Shown one piece after another: positions 1 through 9,828 of a stretch of 35,417 nucleotides of DNA. Numbering within the stretch: position 1 is the stretch's first letter; every line of letters begins with the position of its first letter. Source of the DNA: Pseudomonadota bacterium (GTDB lineage: Bacteria; Pseudomonadota; Gammaproteobacteria; Xanthomonadales; Rhodanobacteraceae). The DNA lies in the NCBI GenBank assembly GCA_021805685.1, contig JAJZET010000283.1, forward strand, positions 1 to 35,417, given 5' to 3'. The translations under genes were made by a program, and so were the position numbers. The notes under the pieces were generated by a model that saw nothing but the letters and a program-made list of their open reading frames with translations, ran no database searches and had not been told where the DNA came from.

Positions 1-292
1 CGATCAGGATCAGCGGCCAGTATTCCTTGCCGAAATCGCCGACCAGCCAGTCGGGCTTCAGCCGACGCGCGGCGGCGAGGGTGGCGCGGTAGCCGCGCAG
101 GTCGAAGACGTTGCGGAAACGGCCCGGGTGCAGCCGCAGCGCGGTGTCCGCCAATGCCTGTGCCAGCGGCGCGCCGGGATGTACCACCGCCTCGACGGTA
201 TGGCCGGCCTTGGCCAGGGCCAGCGTCAAGGTGACGAAGTGTGCCTCGGCGCCGCCGTTTTCACGGCTGGTTCCCACGAACAGGAACTTCAT
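1..292 (-). CDS. Glycosyltransferase family 4, N-terminal part (cut by window edge)
   Basis: Reading leftward from an ATG at 292, an open frame runs off the window edge and gives about 97 residues. It begins MKFLFVGTSRENGGAEAHFV, the nucleotide-sugar glycosyltransferase GT-B start: a short beta strand, a Gly-rich GGAE turn, then alternating Rossmann-like strands (VEAVVHPGAP, DWLVGDFGKE). GGAE followed by a helix is typical of GT4 LPS-core or exopolysaccharide transferases. Its ATG overlaps the TGA of the upstream polysaccharide deacetylase (ATGA at 289-292), so the two are translationally coupled and share an operon with the LpxL-type gene. The neighbours point to LPS or surface-glycan assembly at the cytoplasmic face of the inner membrane. 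The sugar and acceptor cannot be told. The catalytic C-terminal half is outside the window. Confidence 0.75.
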   Translation of the reverse strand, partial: MKFLFVGTSRENGGAEAHFVTLTLALAKAGHTVEAVVHPGAPLAQALADTALRLHPGRFRNVFDLRGYRATLAAARRLKPDWLVGDFGKEYWPLILI

Positions 293-1017
293 CCGTGGCG
301 ATCCTCGTAGCCGGTGAGCGCGCGCCAGGCGAACTGCGGCAGGAGGTGGCTGCGCGCGACCGCCACGCGGGGCAGTCGCCACAGATCGTCGCCCGCGCGC
401 GCGCGACCTCGCCGGATCGTGGTCGCCGCCGTGTAACCGGCTTCGCGCGTGGCGGCGACCACGCGGTCGTCGTGGTCGCCGTAGGGGTAGCAGAACTGCG
501 GCACCGCCGCTCCGATCGCGTCTTCCAGCTCGGCCTTGTTGCCGGCGATCTCGTCGCGCAGTTGCGCGTCGCTGCACTGGCTGAGGCGTGGATGCGTGCG
601 GGTATGCGCCCCCACCTCCATGCCGCCTGCGTGCCATGCGCGCAGTTGGGTGACGTCCATCATCGGCTTGCGCACGCCGAGCTTGGCGGCATCCCAGTCG
701 TTGCAGCGACCCAGCGCACCGCTCACCGCGTAACAGGTGGCGCTGAAGCCGTGGCGCTGCAGGACCGGCAGCGCATTCTCGAGGTTGTCCAGGTAACCGT
801 CGTCCAGCGTGATCGCCACGACCCGGCCTTGTTGCTCGCCGCGCAGATACGGCATCGCGGCGCTCATCGACAGGCCGCGGTAACCGAGCCGCTTCAGCAG
901 CGCCATCTGCCGTGCGAAGGAACGCGGATGCACGTACAGGCTGCGCCAGCGCTTCAGCTCGCGCGGGGCCGGCGCGATGTTGTGGTACATCAGGATCGGT
1001 ATGGGCATGGCGCGCAT
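289..1017 (-). CDS. Polysaccharide deacetylase (NodB/CE4 family)
   Basis: About 242 residues with a NodB-homology fold. Visible motifs are an N-terminal PILMYHNI strand, ITLDDGY (CE4 motif 1, the metal/base Asp pair), HTRTHP (motif 2, the two metal-binding His) and FCYPYGDHDD (motif 3 region). This family removes acetyl groups from N-acetyl sugars of surface polysaccharides. I chose the ATG at 1017 because an AGAGGA sits about 10 bases upstream; the frame stays open to a GTG at 1074, but no ribosome site precedes that codon. No clear secretion signal is seen from this start, so export or cytoplasmic action is unresolved. The gene lies 84 bases after the lpxL-like stop and overlaps the GT4 start by four bases. 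It most likely trims a lipid A/core or exopolysaccharide precursor, but the substrate is unknown. Confidence 0.85.
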   Translation of the reverse strand: MRAMPIPILMYHNIAPAPRELKRWRSLYVHPRSFARQMALLKRLGYRGLSMSAAMPYLRGEQQGRVVAITLDDGYLDNLENALPVLQRHGFSATCYAVSGALGRCNDWDAAKLGVRKPMMDVTQLRAWHAGGMEVGAHTRTHPRLSQCSDAQLRDEIAGNKAELEDAIGAAVPQFCYPYGDHDDRVVAATREAGYTAATTIRRGRARAGDDLWRLPRVAVARSHLLPQFAWRALTGYEDRHG

Positions 1018-1101
1018 GATGCGAGCGTCCTCTTTGCGCCAGCTTTCACCGGCGTTGATCGGGTGTGTCGACACCGGCGCGTTGGTCAGGCATCCGGCGC
1101 G

Positions 1102-2028
1102 TCAGTACACCGGCGGCAGGCCGGGCGGTCGGGTCTTGAAGCGCTTGTGCACCCACAGGTACTGCTCCGGCGCCTCCCGCACCATCTGCTCGATGCAGGC
1201 GTTGACGCGCACGGTGTCGTCCTCCGCGCTCGTCCCGGGGAAGCCGTCGAGCGGCGCGCCGAGGCGCAATGCGTAACCGCGGCCACCGGGTAGGCGGCGA
1301 TGGAAGAACGGAATGACCGCGGCGCCGGACATGCGCGCCAGGTGATGGGTGGCGGTGATGGTGGCCGCCGGCACGCCGAAGAACGGCACGAACACGCTGT
1401 CCTTGCTGCGCATGTCCTGGTCGGGTGCGTACCACAGCGTGCCGCCGCTGCGCAGGTATTTCACCGTGCCGCGGATGTCGTCCTTGTCGAACATCGCATC
1501 GGCGTAGCCCAGCCGTGCGCGCAGCACCGTCCATTCGAACACCGCCGAATCCATCCTGCGGTACATGCCCGCGATGCGGATGCGCCGCGACACCAGCCGT
1601 GCGCACAGTTCGAGGTGCGAGAAATGCCCGCCCACCAGCAGCACGCCGCGACCTTGCGCGCGGGCGGCCTCGAGATGCTCCAGGCCTTCGATCGTCACCG
1701 GCACGCGTTCGATGGCGCGATCGGAGCCGAGCCAACCCAGCGCGAATTCCATCAGCATCAGGCCGAGGTCGCGCAGATGGGCATCGAGCAGGGCGGCCTG
1801 TGAGCCGGCGTCGAGTTCGGGAAAGCACAGCGCGATGTTGGTCCGTGCCACCGGTCGCCGCGCGGAGGGTATCCGGGCGATCAGCGCCCCCAGCGCGCGG
1901 CCCAGCGCGGTCCAGACGGGATAGGGAAGCAGCGCCACCAGCTTGATCGTGGCGACGCCGATCCATGCCGGCCAGTGGCGAGGGGCGAGCAGGCGACGCT
2001 GGAAGTCGGGGCGGGGAGTGCCGGGCAT
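1102..2028 (-). CDS. lpxL: Lipid A biosynthesis acyltransferase (LpxL/HtrB family)
   Basis: 308 residues, normal for the HtrB/LpxL/LpxM family, which adds a secondary acyl chain from acyl-ACP to Kdo2-lipid A at the inner membrane. Supporting signs are an N-terminal hydrophobic segment after HWPAWIGV (about residues 18-50), the catalytic HX4E motif in GGHFSHLE (about residue 134), GMYRRMDS, and the family motif WYAPDQD. It lies back to back with waaA, which makes the Kdo acceptor, 64 bases apart. It heads the leftward run lpxL - deacetylase - GT4. No ribosome site precedes the ATG at 2028; instead a TACAAT box (2035-2040) ends six bases before it, so the message may be leaderless. Assignment to LpxL rather than LpxM or LpxP is by resemblance only. 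Confidence 0.88.
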   Translation of the reverse strand: MPGTPRPDFQRRLLAPRHWPAWIGVATIKLVALLPYPVWTALGRALGALIARIPSARRPVARTNIALCFPELDAGSQAALLDAHLRDLGLMLMEFALGWLGSDRAIERVPVTIEGLEHLEAARAQGRGVLLVGGHFSHLELCARLVSRRIRIAGMYRRMDSAVFEWTVLRARLGYADAMFDKDDIRGTVKYLRSGGTLWYAPDQDMRSKDSVFVPFFGVPAATITATHHLARMSGAAVIPFFHRRLPGGRGYALRLGAPLDGFPGTSAEDDTVRVNACIEQMVREAPEQYLWVHKRFKTRPPGLPPVY

Positions 2029-2034
2029 CGGCGA

Positions 2035-2040
2035 ATTGTA
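2035..2040 (-). promoter_or_regulatory. Candidate -10 box giving a leaderless lpxL mRNA
   Basis: On the minus strand TACAAT (one mismatch to TATAAT) ends six bases before the lpxL ATG, which would put transcription start at or within a base of the start codon. No Shine-Dalgarno sequence is present. No convincing -35 box is seen. Confidence 0.4.
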
Positions 2041-2092
2041 ATGGACCGCCGGCGGCGGCCCGTATACTCGGGCGCTGCCTCCGGAGTCCGCC

Positions 2093-3367
2093 TTGCGCTT
2101 CCTCTACACCTTCGCGATGTACCTGGTGACGCCGCTGATCGTGCTGCGACTGGCGCTGCGCGGGTTCCGCTCGCGTCCGTACTACTGGCGCTGGGCCGAG
2201 CGGTTCGGCTTCTTCAAGGCGCCGCCAGACCTGCGCGACAGCCTGTGGGTGCATGCGGTGTCGGTGGGCGAGGTGAACGCGGCCGAGCCCCTGATAAAGG
2301 CACTCAAGCGCGACTACCCCGATGCGCCGCTGGTGATGACCACGGTGACGCCCACCGGCACCGCCCGCGTGCGGCAGCTGTTCGGCGACGGCGTGTTCCA
2401 CATCTACCTGCCGTACGACCTGCCGTTCGCGGTGAACCGCTTTCTCTCCAGGGTGCGTCCGCGGCTGGGGCTGATCGTGGAGACTGAGATCTGGCCGAAC
2501 CTGTACTTCGCCTGCAAGCGTCGCGGCGTGCCGTTGATGATCGTCAACGCGCGACTGTCCGAGCGCTCGGTGCGCGGCTATCGGCCGCGGCCGCTGCGCG
2601 GCATGGTGCGCGCAGCGCTGGGCTGCGTGAACCTGATCGCCGCGCAGTCGCAGAGCGATGCCGCGCGCTATCGCCTGATCGGCGCGCCGGCGGCGCGCGT
2701 ACTGGTCTGCGGCAACTTGAAGTACGACATGCCGGTACCGCAGGACGCATTGTCGAACGGCATGCTGTTGCGCGAGCGTTGGGGCGCGCGGCGACCGGTG
2801 TGGATCGCCGCCAGCACCCATGAGGGCGAGGAGCAGGCGGTGCTGGAAGCGCACATGGCGGTGCTGCGGCGATTGCCGGATGCCTTGCTGTTGATTGCGC
2901 CGCGCCATCCGGAGCGCTTCCGTCCCGTGGAACAGGCCGTGCGCAGCCAGGGATTCAGCACCGCCACCTATGGTGCCGACGGCGGTGCGGCGCCCGCGAC
3001 GCAGGTGTTCCTGATCGATGCGATGGGCCAGTTGATGCCGTTCTACGCGGCGGCGGGGTTGGCCTTCGTGGGCGGCAGCCTGGTGCCGATCGGCGGCCAC
3101 AATGTGCTGGAGCCGGCGTCGCTGGGAACGCCGGTGCTGGTGGGGCCGCATACCTTCAATTTCGAGGAAATCACCGCCAGCCTGATCGAGCAGGGTGGCG
3201 CGCTGCGCGTGCCGGACAGCGCAGCGCTGGCCGACGCCGTGCTGCAGCTGCTGTGCGACGACCAGCGGCGCCGCGCGATGGGGCAGGGCGCACAGCAGGT
3301 GTTCGAGCGCGAACGCGGTGCCGTGGGGCGATTGATGCGGTTGATCGCCACGCAGCTGCAGGGGTGA
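2093..3367 (+). CDS. waaA: 3-deoxy-D-manno-octulosonic acid (Kdo) transferase
   Basis: 424 residues, the usual length of WaaA (KdtA), the GT30 enzyme that transfers Kdo from CMP-Kdo to lipid IVA at the inner membrane. Recognisable blocks are an N-terminal membrane anchor (about 1-22), VHAVSVGEVNAA with the conserved Gly-Glu that follows the anchor, TTVTPTGTARV, YLPYDLPFAVNRF, ETEIWPNL, NARLSERS, and C-terminal FVGGSLVPIGGHNVLEPA. The start is TTG, supported by GGAG at 2083-2086 and by the family's usual N-terminus; no ATG fits. A TATACT box at 2063-2068 could be its -10. It is divergent from lpxL, so Kdo addition and secondary acylation of lipid A are encoded side by side. A strong hairpin follows the stop. 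Confidence 0.95.
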   Translation: MRFLYTFAMYLVTPLIVLRLALRGFRSRPYYWRWAERFGFFKAPPDLRDSLWVHAVSVGEVNAAEPLIKALKRDYPDAPLVMTTVTPTGTARVRQLFGDGVFHIYLPYDLPFAVNRFLSRVRPRLGLIVETEIWPNLYFACKRRGVPLMIVNARLSERSVRGYRPRPLRGMVRAALGCVNLIAAQSQSDAARYRLIGAPAARVLVCGNLKYDMPVPQDALSNGMLLRERWGARRPVWIAASTHEGEEQAVLEAHMAVLRRLPDALLLIAPRHPERFRPVEQAVRSQGFSTATYGADGGAAPATQVFLIDAMGQLMPFYAAAGLAFVGGSLVPIGGHNVLEPASLGTPVLVGPHTFNFEEITASLIEQGGALRVPDSAALADAVLQLLCDDQRRRAMGQGAQQVFERERGAVGRLMRLIATQLQG

Positions 3368-3370
3368 AAC

Positions 3371-3400
3371 GACGAAGGCCGGGCAAGCCCGGCCTTCGTC
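3371..3400. terminator. Bidirectional hairpin between waaA and tolC
   Basis: A perfect inverted repeat: GACGAAGGCCGGGC, a two-base AA centre, then GCCCGGCCTTCGTC. It lies between two convergent genes, so it can end transcription from both sides. There is no long U tract on either strand, so termination may rely on the hairpin's strength. Confidence 0.75.
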
Positions 3401-3418
3401 CCGTGGTCGCGGCGCCGC

Positions 3419-4768
3419 CTACTGCAGGAGGGCGTTGATGTTCTGCAGGTCCTCGAGGCTGGCGCTGCCGGCGCTCTGCTTCAACAGCAGGCGGTTCAGC
3501 ACCAGCTGGTGGCGCGACTGCGAATAGCTGCTCTCCGCCTGGGTCAGGGTCTGGATCGCCAGCAGTACGTTGACCATCGTCTGCGTGCCCACGTCGAAAC
3601 CGGCGCGGGTGGCGTCCAGCGCCTTCTGCGCGGATTCCACCGCGGCCTTGCCCGACCGCACCTGGCTGATGCCGGCCAGCACCGAGCGGTAGTAATTCAG
3701 CGTGTTCGCCTTTACCTGGCGGCGTTCGATTTCCATCGAGTCCTGCGCGGCGTCGCGGTTGTAGATCGACTGGCGCACCTTGGACTGGGTGAGGCCGCCG
3801 GAGAAGATCGGCACGTTGAGCGTCAACCCGATCGTGGTCTGCGACGGGATGTTGGAATGGATCGCTGCGTTCTGGTACCAGCTCGAGCTCTTGCCGTAGC
3901 TCACGCTGGCGGTGATCGTGGGCAGATGGCCGGAGCGCGCCGCGGTGACGTTTTCGTCGGCAGCCTTCACGTTCTGCACCTGTGCCAGCAGGCTGGGGTT
4001 GTTGGTCAGCGCCTGCCGCACCCATGCGTTCGGATCGGCGGGATCGGGCAACCCCATCGGCAGGTTGTCGCGCAGCTTCTTGAGCGTGCCGGTGGGCTTG
4101 CCGGTGATCTGGCTGAGCACCTCGCGGTCATTGTCCAGCGTGTTCTGCGCCGCGATGGTCTGGGCCTTGGCGCCCTCGTAGTAGCTCTTGGCCTGGTACT
4201 CGTCGGTGATCGCCGACAGGCCGGCCTTGAAGCGTGCAACAGCCTGGTCGTACTGCTGCTTGTACGAGTCCTCGTTGGCCTTGGCGTAGGTCAGCTGGTC
4301 CTCGTCGTTGAGCACGGTGAAGTAGGCCGAGGCCACGCGCACGAACAAGTTCTGCAGGGCAGCCTGGTAGGTCTCGTCCTGTGCGTTCGCCGAAGCGTGC
4401 GCCGACTTGAGGTTGGCGTACTTCGAGAAGTCGAACACGGTCTGGCTGAGATCCGCGCTGAGGCTGCGCGTGCGGCTGTGGCCGAACGTGCTGGTGCTGA
4501 TGAACTGGGTGGGGTTGTTCGGATCCTGCACGCGGCCGCTGCCACCGCCACTGGCCTGGCTGAGCGAGAGGCTGCCGTTGATCTGCGGCAACAGCAGCGC
4601 CCGCGCCTGGTTGACGCCTTCGCCGGTGGCGAGACGGGTGGCGTCGGCCTGCGCCAGCACCGGGTCGTTGGCGCGCGCGTCGCGGTAGGCATCGAGCAGG
4701 TCTTCGCCATGGCTGGGCAGCGAGATGGCAGCCAGTGCCAGTGCCAGGGTGAGCGACTTCAAACGCAT
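3419..4768 (-). CDS. tolC: TolC-family outer membrane efflux protein
   Basis: 449 residues from the ATG at 4768, which has GAGG seven bases upstream and opens a clear signal peptide (MRLKSLTLALALAAISLPSHG, cut before EDLLDAYRDA). The frame stays open to 4798, but without a ribosome site. The protein shows the TolC plan: two outer-membrane-factor repeats of long amphipathic helices, with DLLDAYRDARANDPVLAQA at the mature N-terminus, a YDQAVARFKAGLSAITDEYQAK helix pair in the first half, and the matching ALDATRAGFDVGTQTMVNVL in the second. As a trimer it forms the outer-membrane exit duct for RND/MFP efflux pumps and type I secretion. It lies 36 bases downstream of pcm on the same strand. The divergent TetR gene may control both. 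Confidence 0.93.
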   Translation of the reverse strand: MRLKSLTLALALAAISLPSHGEDLLDAYRDARANDPVLAQADATRLATGEGVNQARALLLPQINGSLSLSQASGGGSGRVQDPNNPTQFISTSTFGHSRTRSLSADLSQTVFDFSKYANLKSAHASANAQDETYQAALQNLFVRVASAYFTVLNDEDQLTYAKANEDSYKQQYDQAVARFKAGLSAITDEYQAKSYYEGAKAQTIAAQNTLDNDREVLSQITGKPTGTLKKLRDNLPMGLPDPADPNAWVRQALTNNPSLLAQVQNVKAADENVTAARSGHLPTITASVSYGKSSSWYQNAAIHSNIPSQTTIGLTLNVPIFSGGLTQSKVRQSIYNRDAAQDSMEIERRQVKANTLNYYRSVLAGISQVRSGKAAVESAQKALDATRAGFDVGTQTMVNVLLAIQTLTQAESSYSQSRHQLVLNRLLLKQSAGSASLEDLQNINALLQ

Positions 4769-4804
4769 GAGGTGCCTCGTGGGGATCGGAGGGGGCAATG
4801 GGTC

Positions 4805-5449
4805 TCAGAGCGCGAAGCGCTGCAACGGCGCGGCGTGCACGAGGTAGGGCAGATCGGTTTCGAGCAGGGCTTCCTCGCGCTCATGGGTGATCAGCGTCAC
4901 CTTCTGCACGGGGGATTCGCCACGGATCGCCAGCAGGCGGCCGCCCGGCTTCAGCCAGCCCATCCAGCGCGGCGGCACCTCGGCCACGGCACCGGTGGCG
5001 ACCACCACGTCGAACTGGCCCTCCGGCTGCCAGTCGTTGACGGCTTCGCCGGTATGCAGTTTTACGTTGGTCACGCCCGCGGCCCGCAGACGCTGGCCGG
5101 CGGCGGCGGTGAAGTCGGCGTGGATGTCCACGCTGACCACCTCGGCGGCGAGGCCGGCAAGGCAGGCGGTGAAGAAGCCGGATCCGGTGCCGATTTCCAG
5201 CACGCGCTCGTTGCCCTGCAGATCCAGCGCCTGCAGCATGCGGCCTTCCAGCACGGGCTTCATCATCACCTCGCCATGGCCCAGCGGCAGGCACAGGTCG
5301 GCAAAGGCGAGTTGGCGATGCTCGGGCGCCACGAAGTCCTCGCGCCGCACGCGGCCCAGCGTATCCAGCACGCGACCGTCCAGCACCTCCCACGGACGCA
5401 CCTGGTTCTCGACCATGTTCGCCCGCGCCTGTTCGAAGTTCATCGCCAT
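4805..5449 (-). CDS. pcm: Protein-L-isoaspartate O-methyltransferase family protein
   Basis: About 214 residues. A SAM-binding motif I is visible (RVLEIGTGSGF), with the family's MVENQVRPW near the N-terminus, PLGHGEVMMKP, motif II-like FDVVVATGAV, and post-motif GWLKPGGRLLAI. Protein-isoaspartate methyltransferases repair isomerised Asp/Asn in aged proteins. This branch, upstream of tolC, lacks some of the classic Pcm substrate-loop signature, so the true substrate is less certain than the fold. ATG codons at 5449 and 5443 are both possible; the longer frame to 5458 starts on TTG with no useful ribosome site. Gene order is pcm-tolC, probably one transcript from a promoter at 5489-5517. A role in efflux is not implied by the sequence. 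Confidence 0.85.
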   Translation of the reverse strand: MAMNFEQARANMVENQVRPWEVLDGRVLDTLGRVRREDFVAPEHRQLAFADLCLPLGHGEVMMKPVLEGRMLQALDLQGNERVLEIGTGSGFFTACLAGLAAEVVSVDIHADFTAAAGQRLRAAGVTNVKLHTGEAVNDWQPEGQFDVVVATGAVAEVPPRWMGWLKPGGRLLAIRGESPVQKVTLITHEREEALLETDLPYLVHAAPLQRFAL

Positions 5450-5488
5450 GTCTGCCAAGGTTCCGTAAGTGTCGAAAAAAGACCAGAA

Positions 5489-5517
5489 AGGATAAGGGCT
5501 TGGCCTCGCCTCGACAA
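5489..5517 (-). promoter_or_regulatory. Predicted sigma-70 promoter of pcm-tolC
   Basis: On the minus strand TTGTCG (5512-5517) and TATCCT (5489-5494) are separated by 17 bases, with four of six matches to each consensus box. It reads toward pcm, and transcription would start near 5482. Confidence 0.45.
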
Positions 5518-5525
5518 TGACTAGA

Positions 5526-5538
5526 GTGCGGCCCGCAC
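5526..5538. promoter_or_regulatory. Palindrome, candidate TetR operator
   Basis: GTGCGG-C-CCGCAC is a perfect 13-base palindrome just upstream of the predicted pcm -35 box, in the gap shared with the divergent TetR gene. A second dyad, TGAC-GTAA-GTCA, lies at 5576-5587. Either could bind the dimeric repressor; no experiment is implied. Confidence 0.4.
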
Positions 5539-5650
5539 GCCATGCAACTAAGTGCCGGAAGTCACCGCGATGCGTTGACGTAAGTCATGTTTGCAGCGAT
5601 GTCCGCGGACACTTTGCCTGTTGCGCGCTGGAAATAAGTAAACCAGTGCG

Positions 5651-5656
5651 TATAAT
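5651..5656 (+). promoter_or_regulatory. Candidate -10 box of the tetR gene
   Basis: A consensus TATAAT 34 bases before the chosen ATG. No good -35 is found at 16-18 bases; TTGCGC at 5621-5626 is too far. It may be an activator-aided or weak promoter. Confidence 0.4.
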
Positions 5657-5689
5657 AAAGTTCTCGCATTGCTTTGGGAAGGCGTAGTC

Positions 5690-6340
5690 ATGAGCAGCAT
5701 CTCGCCGGTCAGGTCGCAGGGGCCGGGGCGACCGAAGGACCTTGAGAAACGCGCGGCGATCCTCGCGGCGGCCAAGGCGCTGTTCATCCGCAACGCCTTC
5801 GCCGGCACCAGCATGGATGCCATCGCGGCCGAGGCCGGCGTCTCCAAGCTCACCGTCTACAGCCACTTCGGCGACAAGGACAACCTGTTCCGCGAGGTGA
5901 TCCGCGCGCGCGTCGAGGATCTGCTGCCCGAGAACACCTACGACTACGACGGCCACGCCACGATCGAGCAGATCCTGCTGCGCGTGGCGCTGATCCATGC
6001 GCGGCTCGACTGTGACGCCGAGACCGTGGGCACCTTCCGCGCCATCCTCGGCGATTGCCGCCAGGGCAACCCGCGCTTCGGCCGCTTGCTATGGGAGGAA
6101 GGCACCCTGCGCACGCACGGCCTGATGGAACGCCTGCTGCAGCGCGCGGTGGATGCGGGCCAGCTCGCCATCGACGACGTGCCGCGCGCCTGTGTGCAGT
6201 TCTTCGCGCTCATCAAGGGCGACCTGTTCATGCGCCGCATGTTCGGCTGCGTGGATTGCAGCGAGAGCTATGCCATCGAGATCGAGGCCACGGCGCGCGC
6301 TGGCGTGGCCACCTTCCTGCGCGCCTACCTGCCGCGCTGA
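5690..6340 (+). CDS. TetR/AcrR-family transcriptional regulator
   Basis: 216 residues from the ATG at 5690, preceded by GGGAAGG seven bases upstream; a longer TTG frame from 5669 has no ribosome site. The N-terminus has GRPKD, then helix 1 (EKRAAILAAAKALFIRNAFAGTS) and the helix-turn-helix MDAIAAEAGVSKLTVYSHFGDKDNLF (about residues 48-74). The C-terminal ligand domain resembles the AefR-like group (FRAILGDCRQGNPRFGRLLWEEG, CVQFFALIKGDLFMRRMFG). The family binds palindromic operators as dimers and lets go when a small molecule binds. Divergence from pcm-tolC suggests it represses that pair and itself; this is inference. Two palindromes lie between the genes. Confidence 0.88.
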   Translation: MSSISPVRSQGPGRPKDLEKRAAILAAAKALFIRNAFAGTSMDAIAAEAGVSKLTVYSHFGDKDNLFREVIRARVEDLLPENTYDYDGHATIEQILLRVALIHARLDCDAETVGTFRAILGDCRQGNPRFGRLLWEEGTLRTHGLMERLLQRAVDAGQLAIDDVPRACVQFFALIKGDLFMRRMFGCVDCSESYAIEIEATARAGVATFLRAYLPR

Positions 6341-6391
6341 GGCCCGGGCCGCACTCGCGGCCCAACCCCGCTTCGTGCTTGAATAGCCGCT

Positions 6392-8484
<2,093 letters not shown>

Positions 8485-8506
8485 CGGCACTGGCAACTGC
8501 GGCAAT

Positions 8507-8542
8507 GAAAAGGCCGGGTGAGGTTCCTCGCCCGGCCTTTTC
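8507..8542. terminator. Bidirectional terminator between thiC and the oxidoreductase gene
   Basis: GAAAAGGCCGGG...CCCGGCCTTTTC: a stem of about 14 base pairs including one G-U pair around a six-base loop. A-rich and T-rich arms give U runs on either strand, and the two flanking genes converge on it. Confidence 0.85.
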
Positions 8543-8557
8543 GTGGGTGCGGTCGCT

Positions 8558-9574
8558 TCACCAGCCGAGCAACGCCAGCTTGCCGATGCTGCTGCCCGAC
8601 TCCAGCCGGCGATGCGCCTCGCGCAGGTTCGCGGCATTGATCGGGGCGAGTGTGTCGCGGCGGATACCCTTCAATGCGCCGACGTCGATCAGTTGCGCCA
8701 CGCGATCGAGGATGCGGCCCTGCTCGGCCATGTCCGGGGTGCGAAAGCGCGGGCGTGCGAACATGAATTCCCAATGGATGCCGATGCACTTGGCCTTGTA
8801 CGGGTCGCCGATCTTCAGTGCCCCCTTCGGCTCCACGATCAGGCCGACGTGGCCCTGTGGCGCCAGCAGTTCGCCCAGCGCCTCCCAGTAGCGGTCGGTA
8901 TCGGCCAGGTTGAGCGCGGCGTCGACCTGTGCGAAACCCAGCGCGGCCAGCTGCGGCGCCAACGGTTCGCGGTGATCCGCCACGTGCTGCGCGCCCATCG
9001 CGCGGCACCACTCGGCGCTCTCCGCGCGCGAGGCGGTGGCGATCACGGTGAAGCCCGCGCGACGCGCCAGCTGGATCGCGATGGAACCCACGCCGCCCGC
9101 GCCGCCGATCACCAGCAGCGACCTGCCTTCGCCGCCGCGCTCGCTGTCGAACGGCATGCGCTGGAACAGCAGCTCCCACGCGGTGATCGCCACCAGCGGC
9201 AGCGCGGCGGCATCGGCGAAATCCAGCGAACGCGGCATCGCCGCGGCCAGCCGGGCATCGACCAGCTGGAACTCGGCATTGCTGCCCGCGCGCGTGACGT
9301 CGCCGGCGTAGTACACGCGATCACCGGGTCGGAATCCCTGCACGCCGGCGCCGATGGCCTCGACCACGCCCGCCGCGTCGTAGCCGAGCACCTTCGGTTG
9401 CGCTTCCGCCTGCGGCTTGGGCGCGCGGATCTTGGTATCGACCGGGTTCACCGACACGGCTTCCACGCGCACCAGCAGGTCGTGCGCGCCGGGCACGGGT
9501 GTCGGCAACTCCGTGTCGACCAGCGACGCGGGATCGTCGATCGGCAGGTAACGGGTCAGGGCGACGGCTTTCAT
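8558..9574 (-). CDS. Zinc-type alcohol dehydrogenase / quinone oxidoreductase family protein (MDR)
   Basis: 338 residues from the ATG at 9574 (GGAG seven bases before). Two MDR domains are visible: an N-terminal GroES-like part (ELPTPVPGAHDLLVRVEAVSVNPVDTKIR, VLGYDAAGVVEAIGAGV, GDRVYYAGD) and a Rossmann part with the NADPH-binding loop GGAGGVGSIAIQLAR. NPVDTKIR and GYDAAG place it with the quinone-reductase-like 'zinc-binding alcohol dehydrogenase' subgroup, which usually lacks catalytic zinc; the Cys/His zinc ligands of true ADHs are not seen. It likely reduces quinones or reactive enones with NADPH. Substrate unknown. It stands alone on the minus strand between two terminators, after a 254-base gap from ppa. 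Confidence 0.87.
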   Translation of the reverse strand: MKAVALTRYLPIDDPASLVDTELPTPVPGAHDLLVRVEAVSVNPVDTKIRAPKPQAEAQPKVLGYDAAGVVEAIGAGVQGFRPGDRVYYAGDVTRAGSNAEFQLVDARLAAAMPRSLDFADAAALPLVAITAWELLFQRMPFDSERGGEGRSLLVIGGAGGVGSIAIQLARRAGFTVIATASRAESAEWCRAMGAQHVADHREPLAPQLAALGFAQVDAALNLADTDRYWEALGELLAPQGHVGLIVEPKGALKIGDPYKAKCIGIHWEFMFARPRFRTPDMAEQGRILDRVAQLIDVGALKGIRRDTLAPINAANLREAHRRLESGSSIGKLALLGW

Positions 9575-9828
9575 GGTTCGGCTCCATGGGCGACGCAGCA
9601 AAGGATAGATCCATGCCCGTGTGCGGGGCGTGGCCGTTCGCGGAGCGCCATGGCGGAGACGTGCATCGTCCGGCACCAGGTGGCCGTCCCGGCGCAGGAT
9701 GCGCGCGGGCGTCGCGATCGGCACGGTACGGCTGCGAGAAGCTCGAGTGACGGGGCACAAGGATCGCTGGCGGGCACAAAAAAACGGCGCGTCGCTTCGC
9801 AGCGGCGCGCCGTTCCGATACGCAGCGA
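9575..9828 (-). other. Intergenic region between ppa and the oxidoreductase
   Basis: About 250 bases with no credible gene. Its right end holds the ppa terminator; the rest must carry the promoter of the oxidoreductase, but no clear -35/-10 pair is seen. Confidence 0.5.
9778..9814 (-). terminator. Intrinsic terminator of ppa
   Basis: Read leftward: AACGGCGCG...CGCGCCGTT, with an inner CGCT/AGCG continuation (about 14 pairs, one G-U), followed by seven U residues. It lies 15 bases past the ppa stop. Confidence 0.92.

Noticed and set aside
3509-5524. 671-residue open frame on the plus strand
   Set aside because: It runs antisense to tolC and pcm, is made of Arg/Gly/His/Val-rich sequence without motifs, and is a by-product of high GC content.
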